Shown: positions 15,423 through 22,776 of the stretch, piece after piece | Position numbering within the stretch: position 1 is the stretch's first letter | Layout: each line of letters begins with the position of its first letter | From: G021776435 sp046756245 | GTDB taxonomy: Bacteria > Pseudomonadota > Alphaproteobacteria > Caulobacterales > Parvularculaceae | DNA: 28,640 nucleotides | Reading direction: 5' to 3' | Assembly: GCA_046756245.1 (NCBI GenBank) | Contig: JBHHVZ010000034.1 | Span: 1 to 28,640 of the forward strand | Notes under the pieces: model-generated | The model's input: only the letters and a program-made list of their open reading frames with translations | What the model was told of the DNA's origin: nothing | Database searches by the model: none | Program-made: the position numbers and the translations under genes

Positions 15423-18218
15423 TTAATGCGCCTCGTCCCAGTTGCGCCCGGCGCGCGCCTCGACGTCGAGAGGCACGGACAGCGCGACCGCCGGCTCATG
15501 CGCGCCCGCCATCACCTTCGCCGCAACCGCACAGGTTTCTTCGGCTTCGGCTTTCGGGCATTCGAAAATGAGCTCGTCATGGACCTGCAAGAGCATGCGC
15601 GCCGAAAGCTTCGCCCTTGAAAGCGCCGCCGGCATGCAGATCATCGCGCGGCGGATGACATCGGCGGCCGCGCCCTGAAGCGGCGCATTGATCGCCTGCC
15701 GCTCCGCATAGCCGCGCATGGCGGGGTTCTTGTCGTTGATCCCGCCCACATAGGTGCGCCGGCCAAACACCGTTTCCACATAGCCGTTCGCTTTGGCGAA
15801 TTCCTTCGTTTCATCCATATACTGACGAATTCCGGGAAACTTTTCGAAATAAGCCTCTATGTAATCCTTCGCCTCGCCGCGCGCGATGCCGAGCTGGTTG
15901 GCGAGACCGAAGGCGGAAATGCCGTAGATAATGCCGAAATTGATCGCCTTGGCGCGCCGGCGCGTCGATGGATCCATCCCCTCGACCGGAACGCCGAACA
16001 TTTCCGACGCGGTCATGGCGTGAATGTCGACGCCGTCTGCAAAGGCCTGTTTCATCGCCTTGATGTCGGCGATATGGGCCAGCAGCCGCAATTCAATCTG
16101 GCTGTAGTCGGCCGAGACGAGCACGTTACCCTTTTCGGGAATGAAGGCGGTTCTGATCTTGCGGCCATCCTCAGTCCTTATGGGAATGTTCTGGAGATTC
16201 GGATCGGTCGAGGCGAGCCGGCCGGTGGTCGTCGCCGCAAGCGCATAGGAGGTGTGGATGCGCCCCGTTTCCGGATTGATTTCGCCGGGCAGCGCGTCGG
16301 TATAGGTGCTTTTCAGCTTTGAAAGCCCGCGCCAGTCGAGAATGACGCGCGGCAGTTCGTGGCCTTCCGCGGCGAGGTCTTCGAGAATATCGGCCTTCGT
16401 GGACCAGGCGCCTTTCGCGGTCTTGCGCCCGCCGGGCAGGCCGAGTTTGCCGAAGAGAATTTCGGAAATCTGCTTCGGCGAGGCGAGGTTGAACTCCTCG
16501 CCGGCGAGCTTGTGCGCCTCGGCCTCATGGGCGGCCATGCGCTGGGCGAAATCGGCCGAGAGCCGCGACAGGACTTTCGGGTCGACCTTCACGCCTTCGC
16601 GTTCCATGGCGACGATGACCGGCGCCAACGGCCGTTCCAGCGTTTCGTAGACGACGGTCTTTCCCTCTCTCGACAGGCGCGGCTTCAGGACATTGTAAAG
16701 GCGCAGCGTCACGTCGGCGTCTTCGGCGGCGTAGCCGGCCGCCTTGTCGATCGGAATTTCGTCGAAGGTTTTCTGCTTCTTGCCGCTGCCGGCTACGTCG
16801 GAGAATTTAATAGTGTCGTAATCGAGCCAACGCTTGGCGAGATCGTCCATGCCGTGGCCGCCGCGCCCGCAATCGAGCGCATAGGAGATGAGCATGGTGT
16901 CGTCGAACGGCGTAATCTCGACCCCGTAGCGCGACAGCACCAGCGCGTCATATTTGAGGTTCTGCCCAACTTTAAGGACAGCCGGATCTTCGAGGAGCGG
17001 CTTCAACAGTTTAAGCGCTTTGTCGAGCGGCAACTGTTTCGAGATAGTTTCGTCGTCGAACCCCAGACCCTTCACTCCGTGGCCAAGCGGGATGTAACAG
17101 GCGCGGCCCGGTTCGGTCGACAGCGACACGCCGACAAGATTGGCTTGCATGGCGTTCAGGCTGTCGGTTTCGGTGTCGACGGCGACAACGCCGCGCTCGC
17201 GGGCGCGCGCAATCCAGGCTTCGAGCGCCTTTTCGTCGAATATGGTTTCATAGCCGGCGTTTTCGGCGGCGGTCGACAGCGACTGCTGCGCCGGCGATGC
17301 GCTTTCGCCACCTACATTTCCGCCATTGTCGCGCTTCAGCCGTTCGATCAGGGCGTTGAATTCCATCTTCTCAAGAAACGGCAGCAACCGTTCGAGATCG
17401 AGTTTACGCATTCGAAGCGCGTCGAGCGGATCGTCGAGCGGCACGTCGGCGCGCAGGGTGACGAGCTCTTTCGATAGACGCGCCTGGTCGGCGAATTCTA
17501 TGAGGTTTTCGCGCCGCTTGTTCTGTTTGATTTCATCGGCGCGTTCGAGAAGCGTTTCGAGATCGCCATATTCCTCAATGAGTTGCGCCGCCGTCTTGAC
17601 GCCGACACCGGGCACGCCGGGCACGTTGTCAGAAGAATCGCCGGCGAGCGCCTGTATGTCGATTACATGCTCCGGTCCGAGGCCGAATTTTTCGATGACT
17701 TCCTCGCGGCCGATCCTCTTGTTTTTCATCGTGTCGAACAGGGAAATCCGGTCGCCGACGAGCTGCATCAGATCCTTGTCGGAGGAAATGATGACAACCT
17801 CGCCGCCCTGTTCTTCGGCCATGCGGGCGTAGGTCGCGATGATGTCGTCGGCCTCGAACCCTTCGACTTCGATGCAAGGCACGTTGAAGGCGCGCGTCGC
17901 TTCGCGCACCAGCGGAAACTGGGGAATGAGATCTTCCGGCGCCTCAGGACGATTGCCCTTGTAGTCGGGGTAAATCTCATTGCGGAAACTTTTTCCCGAA
18001 TGATCGAAAATCACCGCAAGATGAGTCGGATCATGCTCGTCCTGCATATCGGTGAGGAGCTTGTTGAGCATGTTTGAAAAGCCGAGAACGGCGCCCACCG
18101 GCGTTCCGTCGGACCGGGTCAGCGCGCCGCTGCGTCCCAGCGCGAAATACGCCCGAAAGAGATAGCCGGACCCGTCGACGAGATAGAGGCGGATGTCCTT
18201 GTCGGGTTTGGCGGACAT
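15423..18218 (-). CDS. polA: DNA polymerase I
   Basis: 931 aa with all three domains. 5'-3' exonuclease (1-290): YLVDGSGYLFRAYF, FEADDIIATYA, SSDKDLMQLV, GDSSDNVPGVPGVG. 3'-5' exonuclease (about 330-510) with catalytic residues present: VVAVDTETDS, GQNLKYDALV, YAAEDADVTL, so proofreading is likely active. Polymerase (about 540-931): DYSQIELRLLAH, RRRAKAINFGIIYGIS and QVHDELIFEC. It fills gaps and removes RNA primers. The start at 18218 (MSAKPDK) matches the family; an ATG ten codons upstream is possible. It follows phaZ by 92 bases. Confidence 0.96.
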   Translation of the reverse strand: MSAKPDKDIRLYLVDGSGYLFRAYFALGRSGALTRSDGTPVGAVLGFSNMLNKLLTDMQDEHDPTHLAVIFDHSGKSFRNEIYPDYKGNRPEAPEDLIPQFPLVREATRAFNVPCIEVEGFEADDIIATYARMAEEQGGEVVIISSDKDLMQLVGDRISLFDTMKNKRIGREEVIEKFGLGPEHVIDIQALAGDSSDNVPGVPGVGVKTAAQLIEEYGDLETLLERADEIKQNKRRENLIEFADQARLSKELVTLRADVPLDDPLDALRMRKLDLERLLPFLEKMEFNALIERLKRDNGGNVGGESASPAQQSLSTAAENAGYETIFDEKALEAWIARARERGVVAVDTETDSLNAMQANLVGVSLSTEPGRACYIPLGHGVKGLGFDDETISKQLPLDKALKLLKPLLEDPAVLKVGQNLKYDALVLSRYGVEITPFDDTMLISYALDCGRGGHGMDDLAKRWLDYDTIKFSDVAGSGKKQKTFDEIPIDKAAGYAAEDADVTLRLYNVLKPRLSREGKTVVYETLERPLAPVIVAMEREGVKVDPKVLSRLSADFAQRMAAHEAEAHKLAGEEFNLASPKQISEILFGKLGLPGGRKTAKGAWSTKADILEDLAAEGHELPRVILDWRGLSKLKSTYTDALPGEINPETGRIHTSYALAATTTGRLASTDPNLQNIPIRTEDGRKIRTAFIPEKGNVLVSADYSQIELRLLAHIADIKAMKQAFADGVDIHAMTASEMFGVPVEGMDPSTRRRAKAINFGIIYGISAFGLANQLGIARGEAKDYIEAYFEKFPGIRQYMDETKEFAKANGYVETVFGRRTYVGGINDKNPAMRGYAERQAINAPLQGAAADVIRRAMICMPAALSRAKLSARMLLQVHDELIFECPKAEAEETCAVAAKVMAGAHEPAVALSVPLDVEARAGRNWDEAH

Positions 18219-18310
18219 GAGGCTCGCTTCGCAGTGGCCCGGCGCCATCGCCGGGCTGCCGTCAGCGTTCCTTTTAGCGTATTTTCCGACGGCGTCATCC
18301 CGCCGGCGCT

Positions 18311-19600
18311 TTATTCCGCCGCCAGTCTCTCGCGCGCCGCGTGTTCTTTCCGCAGGCTGAAATTCGAACGAATGAAATCGCGCACCCGCGGCTGAATTTC
18401 GCTGCGCCAGCGCGAGCCGTTGAAGACGCCGTAATGGCCGACCCCCGGCTGAATATAGTCGACCTGCATCTCCGGCGGGATATTGACGCAGAGATCGTGT
18501 GCGGCCTGGGTCTGGCCGATTCCTGAAATGTCATCACGCTCGCCCTCGATGGTCATCAGCGCAATGTCGGTTATCGCCTCAGGCGCGACGCGCCGGCCGC
18601 GATGCATGAATTCGCCTTTCGCCAGCGAATGCTTCTGAAAGATTTCGCTTATGGTCTGAAGATAGAATTCCGCGGTCATATCGAGGACGGAAAGATATTC
18701 GTCGTAAAACGCGCGGTGCTTGTCGGCTGAATCGCCATCGCCTTCGACGAGATGCTGGAAATAGTCGTAATGGGCGTGCACGTGCCGATCGTGATTCATC
18801 GAAATGAACGAATAAAGCTGCAAAAAGCCCGGATAGACGCGCCGGAAGACGCCCGGATAGGGCGCTGGCACCGTATAGATCATGTGGCTTTCGAACCACT
18901 CGTAAGAGCGCTCTTCGGCCAGCAGGTTCGGAACTGTCGGCGAGCGGCGGGCGTCGATCGGACTGCCTATGATCGTCATCGAGGCGGGCCGGTCGGGATC
19001 ATTGTCTTCGGCCATCAGCGCCGCCGCTGCAAGCAGCACCGGTCCCGGCTGGCACACAGCCATCGCATGGGCGCCTGGACCGACAAGGCGCAGGAAATCG
19101 ATGAGAGTGTCAATATAGTCGCTGAGGTCGAAGCCGCCGGCTGCAATCGGAACCGTGCGCGCATCCGTCCAGTCGACGATATAGACGTCGTGTTCGGGCA
19201 GCATCGCCTCGACCGTGCCGCGCAACAGCGTCGCATAGTGACCCGAAAGCGGCGCGACGATCAGCACGCGCGGATCCGGCGCGTCCTTGCCGCGCGCCTT
19301 TTTCAGTTGCTTGCGGTCGCGCCTGAAATGAAGAAGCGTGCAGAAATCCTTCCGCGCCGCTACGTCGATCGAAACCGGAACATGGACGCCGTTGACGCGT
19401 GTCGCATTGATCCCCCAGTCGGGTTTCGGATAGCGCCGGGTCATGTGCTCGAACACGTCGAGCGCGGCCGCCGTCGAGCGGCCCATCCACGTTTCGGCAA
19501 GCGGATTGAGCGGCGAGCGCCACAACCGGGCGCCGACACCGGCCGCCATGCGCGCCGGCGCTACGGCGGCGTAACCAAGCTCGAAGGCCGAATAAAGCAT
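18311..19600 (-). CDS. phaZ: Intracellular polyhydroxyalkanoate depolymerase
   Basis: 429 aa. It matches the intracellular PHB depolymerase family (PhaZ1 of Ralstonia eutropha). The nucleophile is a cysteine in AVCQPGPVLL (C183, the same position as in R. eutropha). The remaining triad residues fit the Asp in GERDDISG (D356) and the His in GVGHYGVFNG (H389). It hydrolyses stored PHB granules to 3-hydroxybutyrate oligomers in the cytoplasm. MLYSAFELGYAAVAPARM is the usual N-terminus. A candidate promoter lies 63-92 bases upstream. No PHA synthase is nearby. Confidence 0.93.
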   Translation of the reverse strand: MLYSAFELGYAAVAPARMAAGVGARLWRSPLNPLAETWMGRSTAAALDVFEHMTRRYPKPDWGINATRVNGVHVPVSIDVAARKDFCTLLHFRRDRKQLKKARGKDAPDPRVLIVAPLSGHYATLLRGTVEAMLPEHDVYIVDWTDARTVPIAAGGFDLSDYIDTLIDFLRLVGPGAHAMAVCQPGPVLLAAAALMAEDNDPDRPASMTIIGSPIDARRSPTVPNLLAEERSYEWFESHMIYTVPAPYPGVFRRVYPGFLQLYSFISMNHDRHVHAHYDYFQHLVEGDGDSADKHRAFYDEYLSVLDMTAEFYLQTISEIFQKHSLAKGEFMHRGRRVAPEAITDIALMTIEGERDDISGIGQTQAAHDLCVNIPPEMQVDYIQPGVGHYGVFNGSRWRSEIQPRVRDFIRSNFSLRKEHAARERLAAE

Positions 19601-19662
19601 CTACCCTACAAATTCCGGCGCAGCCTGCGCCCCCCTTAGCCATCCGCAGCTACAAGGCGACG

Positions 19663-19692
19663 AGTATCCCATCGGTTTGCGCCGCATTGCAA
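19663..19692 (-). promoter_or_regulatory. Possible phaZ promoter
   Basis: On the minus strand, TTGCAA (19692-19687), an 18-base spacer and GATACT (19668-19663) resemble a sigma-70 promoter about 60 bases before the phaZ ATG, in the 187-base spacer after sco1. Confidence 0.33.
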
Positions 19693-19787
19693 ACGATTGT
19701 TCGCCCTGCAACACAGATTCACCAGGGCGCGATCGCGCTTTTACCTGCAAGCATTTGAAATCAGGCGCATTCAAGGTTAACGGCGGG

Positions 19788-20381
19788 TTAAGATTTTATG
19801 CTGCGACGCAACATTACGGCCAGTTCTTGCGGGTCGGCGCCGCCGGTTATGGCGTAAACCGGCCTTCCGTCGCGGTCGACCACATAGAAAAACCGGCCGT
19901 GATCGACCGTATAGCCCAGCGCCGAGTCGGCCTGTTCCTGCTTGCGGGCGTAAAGTTTGAAGGAATCGCGCGCCGCTTTCGCCGCCTCGACGCTTCCCGT
20001 CAGCCCGGTCAGGCGCGGATCGAAGGAAAGATACGCCTTCAACGCTTCCGGCGTGTCGCGTTCGGGATCGACTGAGATAAACAGCGGCGCCACTTCAGAA
20101 GCCGAGTCGCCAAGCTCATTGAGCGCCGCGCTCAGAACCGCCACATCGATCGGGCATACATCGGGGCAATTCGTATAGCCGAAATAAACCACCATCACCT
20201 TGCCGCGAAAATCCTCGTCGCGCGACGGCGCGCCGTTTTGATCGACAAGAACGAATTCGGATGAGAATTGATCGGAAAGTTCAATCACGCCCGGCGGGGC
20301 CGTCGCCGCATTCTCGCGCCCGCACCCTGCGAGCGCGAAAAGCAACCCGGCGATGGCGAGCGTCGTTCGTTTCATCTGCAT
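19788..20381 (-). CDS. senC: SCO1/SenC copper chaperone, lipoprotein
   Basis: 197 aa. Lipoprotein signal MQMKRTTLAIAGLLFALAGC (lipid Cys20), then a thioredoxin-like SCO domain with the copper site CPDVC (C72, C76) and the distal His161 in TVDHGRFF. SCO proteins deliver copper to the CuA or CuB centre of cytochrome c oxidase. Next to regB-regA it corresponds to Rhodobacter senC/prrC. In Rhodobacter senC is on the regA side and divergent from regB; here regB and regA run together and senC diverges from both. The start could be ATG at 20381 or the next one at 20375. Confidence 0.92.
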   Translation of the reverse strand: MQMKRTTLAIAGLLFALAGCGRENAATAPPGVIELSDQFSSEFVLVDQNGAPSRDEDFRGKVMVVYFGYTNCPDVCPIDVAVLSAALNELGDSASEVAPLFISVDPERDTPEALKAYLSFDPRLTGLTGSVEAAKAARDSFKLYARKQEQADSALGYTVDHGRFFYVVDRDGRPVYAITGGADPQELAVMLRRSIKS

Positions 20382-20410
20382 GCTTTATCATTCCCTGTTC
20401 GCGCCGTGAG

Positions 20411-20422
20411 CGGTTATAACCG
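20411..20422. promoter_or_regulatory. Palindrome CGGTTATAACCG between senC and regB, possible operator
   Basis: A perfect 12-bp palindrome in the 78-base divergent spacer. Its TTATAA core could serve as a -10 in either direction. A shared regulator site is possible; I do not recognise the binding protein. Confidence 0.4.
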
Positions 20423-20459
20423 AACCGCCGCATCAACCGAAATGCATTCAGGACGCATT

Positions 20460-21803
20460 ATGCAAAATCCCGACGCCGTCAGCGAAGACGCCCTCGAAAA
20501 GCTGCGCGGCCCGGTCCGTCTGAGGACCCTGACGGCGCTGCGCTGGCTCGCCATAGGCGGCCAGACAGCGGCGATCGTCATCGTTCATTTCGCGCTCGGC
20601 TTTCCGGTACCGCTGGGTCTTTGTCTTTCAGTGATCGCTGCGAGCGCCTGGCTGAATTTGTTCGCGACATTTCGCTATTCGCCGCAAAGAATGCTGAGCG
20701 ACGCCGAAGCAGCCGGCTATATCGGCTTCGACATCGTGCAGCTGGTTGTGCTTCTTTTCCTGACAGGCGGGCTTCAAAACCCGTTTTCCGCCCTGATTCT
20801 CGCACCCGTCGTCATTGCGGCGAGCGTGCTGCCGCGCCGGCAGACCGTCGTCGTCGCCGCGCTGGCTGTGGCGGGCGCCAGCATCATCGGGCTCCTCCAC
20901 ATGCCGCTGCCGTGGCGGCCAGATGAAACGCTTGAGCTGCCGCGGATTTATTCTGCAGGAGTTTGGGTCGCGCTTACCCTCAGCATCGTCTTCTTCGCAG
21001 CCTATGCGCACCGGATCGCAGCGGAGTCTGCGCAGATGCGCAGCGCGCTGGCAGCCACCGGGATGGTGCTGGCGCGCGAGGAGCGGCTGTCGGCGCTGGG
21101 CGCGCTGGCGGCGGCGGCCGCGCATGAACTCGGCACGCCGCTCGCCACCATCCAGCTCACCGCCAAAGAGATGGCCGACGATCTTTCCGGCCAGGGCCCG
21201 CTCGAGGACGACGCGAAACTTCTGGTCAGCCAGGCCGAACGCTGCCGCGATATTCTTAGCCGCCTCTCGCGGCGAAGCGGCGAGGGAGACGTCTACCACG
21301 ACCGCATCCGCATCGATTCGCTGCTGGGAGAGGCGGCCAAGCCTTTTTACGACAGGCCCGACGGGCCGGCGGTCGTATTCGAGGTCGCCTGCGCCGACGA
21401 AGCCGGACAGCCGCCTTTCGTTCAGCGTCGGCCGGAAATTATTTACGGCCTGCGCAATTTCATTGAAAACGCTATGGCTTTCGCGCTTAGCGAAATCAGA
21501 GTCGTCGCGTCTGTGAGCGAGAACCAGCTCAAGGTCTCTGTTATCGACGATGGGCCCGGCTTTTCGCCGGAAGTGCTGACGCGCCTGGGCGAGCCCTATA
21601 TCACGTCCCGGACGCACGCGCGGACCGCATCCGGCCGCAAGGGCGGCATGGGGCTGGGGTTCTTTATCGCCAAGACGCTGCTGGAGCGCACCGGGGCCGA
21701 GGTGGTGTTCGACAATCGCCGCGAGCCTGACGGCGCCGTTCTCGGCGCCTGGATTTCCGCTAGCTGGCCGCTTGAAGCGCTGATGGCCGAGCCCGCCGGC
21801 TAG
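20460..21803 (+). CDS. regB: Redox sensor histidine kinase RegB/PrrB
   Basis: 447 aa. Six membrane helices (about 25-185), including the ubiquinone-sensing segment GGLQNPFSALILAPVVIA. Then a dimerisation domain with the phosphorylated His222 in AAAHELGTPLATIQLTAKE, the redox cysteine C262 in SQAERCRDIL (equivalent of R. capsulatus Cys265), and an ATPase domain with NFIENAMAFA, IDDGPGFS and GGMGLGFFIAKTLLERT. It senses respiratory redox state and phosphorylates RegA. AGGA lies before the ATG at 20460. Earlier in-frame starts would overlap the senC promoter region. Confidence 0.95.
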   Translation: MQNPDAVSEDALEKLRGPVRLRTLTALRWLAIGGQTAAIVIVHFALGFPVPLGLCLSVIAASAWLNLFATFRYSPQRMLSDAEAAGYIGFDIVQLVVLLFLTGGLQNPFSALILAPVVIAASVLPRRQTVVVAALAVAGASIIGLLHMPLPWRPDETLELPRIYSAGVWVALTLSIVFFAAYAHRIAAESAQMRSALAATGMVLAREERLSALGALAAAAAHELGTPLATIQLTAKEMADDLSGQGPLEDDAKLLVSQAERCRDILSRLSRRSGEGDVYHDRIRIDSLLGEAAKPFYDRPDGPAVVFEVACADEAGQPPFVQRRPEIIYGLRNFIENAMAFALSEIRVVASVSENQLKVSVIDDGPGFSPEVLTRLGEPYITSRTHARTASGRKGGMGLGFFIAKTLLERTGAEVVFDNRREPDGAVLGAWISASWPLEALMAEPAG

Positions 21804-21819
21804 GACCTGTGAACATATT

Positions 21820-21847
21820 TTGCGCGTCGGGCGCGACGCGGTATGGT
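21820..21847 (+). promoter_or_regulatory. Possible separate regA promoter
   Basis: TTGCGC (21820-21825), a 16-base spacer and TATGGT (21842-21847) in the 86-base regB-regA gap could give extra regA transcription. This is weak by eye. Confidence 0.28.
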
Positions 21848-21889
21848 CTTGTTGCTAGGGAATGCACCGCTAAATGGCAGGGAGATGAC

Positions 21890-22459
21890 ATGACGACGCC
21901 TGACGACGCCGTAACTGGCGATTCAGCTCTTCCCGAAGACGCTTCGTTGCTGATCGTCGATGACGACGAACCGTTGCGCACGCGGCTCGGCCGCGCAATG
22001 GAAAAACGCGGCTTCAAGCCTGTCCTCGCCAGCGGCGTCAAGGAAGCGATCCGGATTGCAAAGGAAATCCTGCCCGCGTTCGCCGTCGTGGACCTGCGGC
22101 TCGAAGACGGCGACGGGCTGGAGGTGGTTAACGCCATCCACGAAATCCGCGAGGATTGCCGCGCCGTCATGCTGACCGGCTACGGCAATATCACAACCGC
22201 CGTCGCCGCCGTGAAGGTCGGCGCGGTCGACTATCTCTCAAAACCCGCCGACGCCGACGACGTTGAAAAAGCGCTGCTGGCGAAGCCCGACGAAAAACCG
22301 GAGCCGCCGGCGAACCCGATGTCGGCTGACCGGGTGCGCTGGGAGCACATCCAGCGGGTTTATGAGCTTTGCAATCACAACGTCTCGGAAACCGCGCGCC
22401 GGCTCGGCATGCACCGGCGCACGCTGCAGCGCATACTCGCCAAGCGCGCGCCGCGCTGA
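21890..22459 (+). CDS. regA: Redox response regulator RegA/PrrA
   Basis: 189 aa. Receiver domain (18-130) with the acidic pocket VDDDEP, phospho-acceptor D68 in AVVDLRLEDG, the Thr in MLTGYGN and the conserved Lys118 in YLSKPAD. A Pro-rich linker leads to a Fis-type helix-turn-helix, NVSETARRLGMHRRTLQRIL, which is almost invariant in RegA. It activates and represses genes for respiration, carbon and nitrogen metabolism. AGGGAG lies just before the ATG. The stop codon is inside the first arm of the inverted-repeat structure that follows. Confidence 0.95.
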   Translation: MTTPDDAVTGDSALPEDASLLIVDDDEPLRTRLGRAMEKRGFKPVLASGVKEAIRIAKEILPAFAVVDLRLEDGDGLEVVNAIHEIREDCRAVMLTGYGNITTAVAAVKVGAVDYLSKPADADDVEKALLAKPDEKPEPPANPMSADRVRWEHIQRVYELCNHNVSETARRLGMHRRTLQRILAKRAPR

Positions 22460-22598
22460 GAGCCTGATCGAAAACACGAACCTGCACGGGCGGATGGACA
22501 ATAATCAGACGTTCGTTTGCGCCAAACCATATCTGCTCAGGCTCTCTTTCTTATTTTCAGAGCCCGGGCCGGCCCGTTACAAGTCGAGCGAACGTCTG
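22458..22598 (+). other. Two interleaved 10-bp inverted repeats after regA (terminator or pseudoknot)
   Basis: GAGAGCCTGA (22458-22467, overlapping the regA stop) pairs exactly with TCAGGCTCTC (22537-22546), which is followed by TTTCTTATTTTC. CAGACGTTCG (22506-22515) pairs exactly with CGAACGTCTG (22589-22598). The order A-B-A'-B' is that of a pseudoknot or of two alternative structures. The T-rich tail after A' suggests a long-loop terminator for regA. GGGCCGGCCC (22566-22575) is a further palindrome. The remainder up to 22776 has no gene. Confidence 0.55.
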
Positions 22599-22776
22599 TC
22601 GCACCGCCAACGCGCCCTTAGAGACGATTTTCGGCCAGGCTCCGAGCGGACCGCATATTGCGATGAAGCGTTGCAATTGGGCGACGCAGCGAAACGGCTT
22701 TTGTTGACCGGTCTGTCCAGGACCGCGAAGTTGTCCTGAACAGTTTCCTTCCCGCGCCGAACTTTGGAGAAGCTTC

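Noticed and set aside
16359..17477. Long open frame (372 codons) on the plus strand
   Set aside because: It is antisense to polA, with no recognisable protein and no ribosome site.
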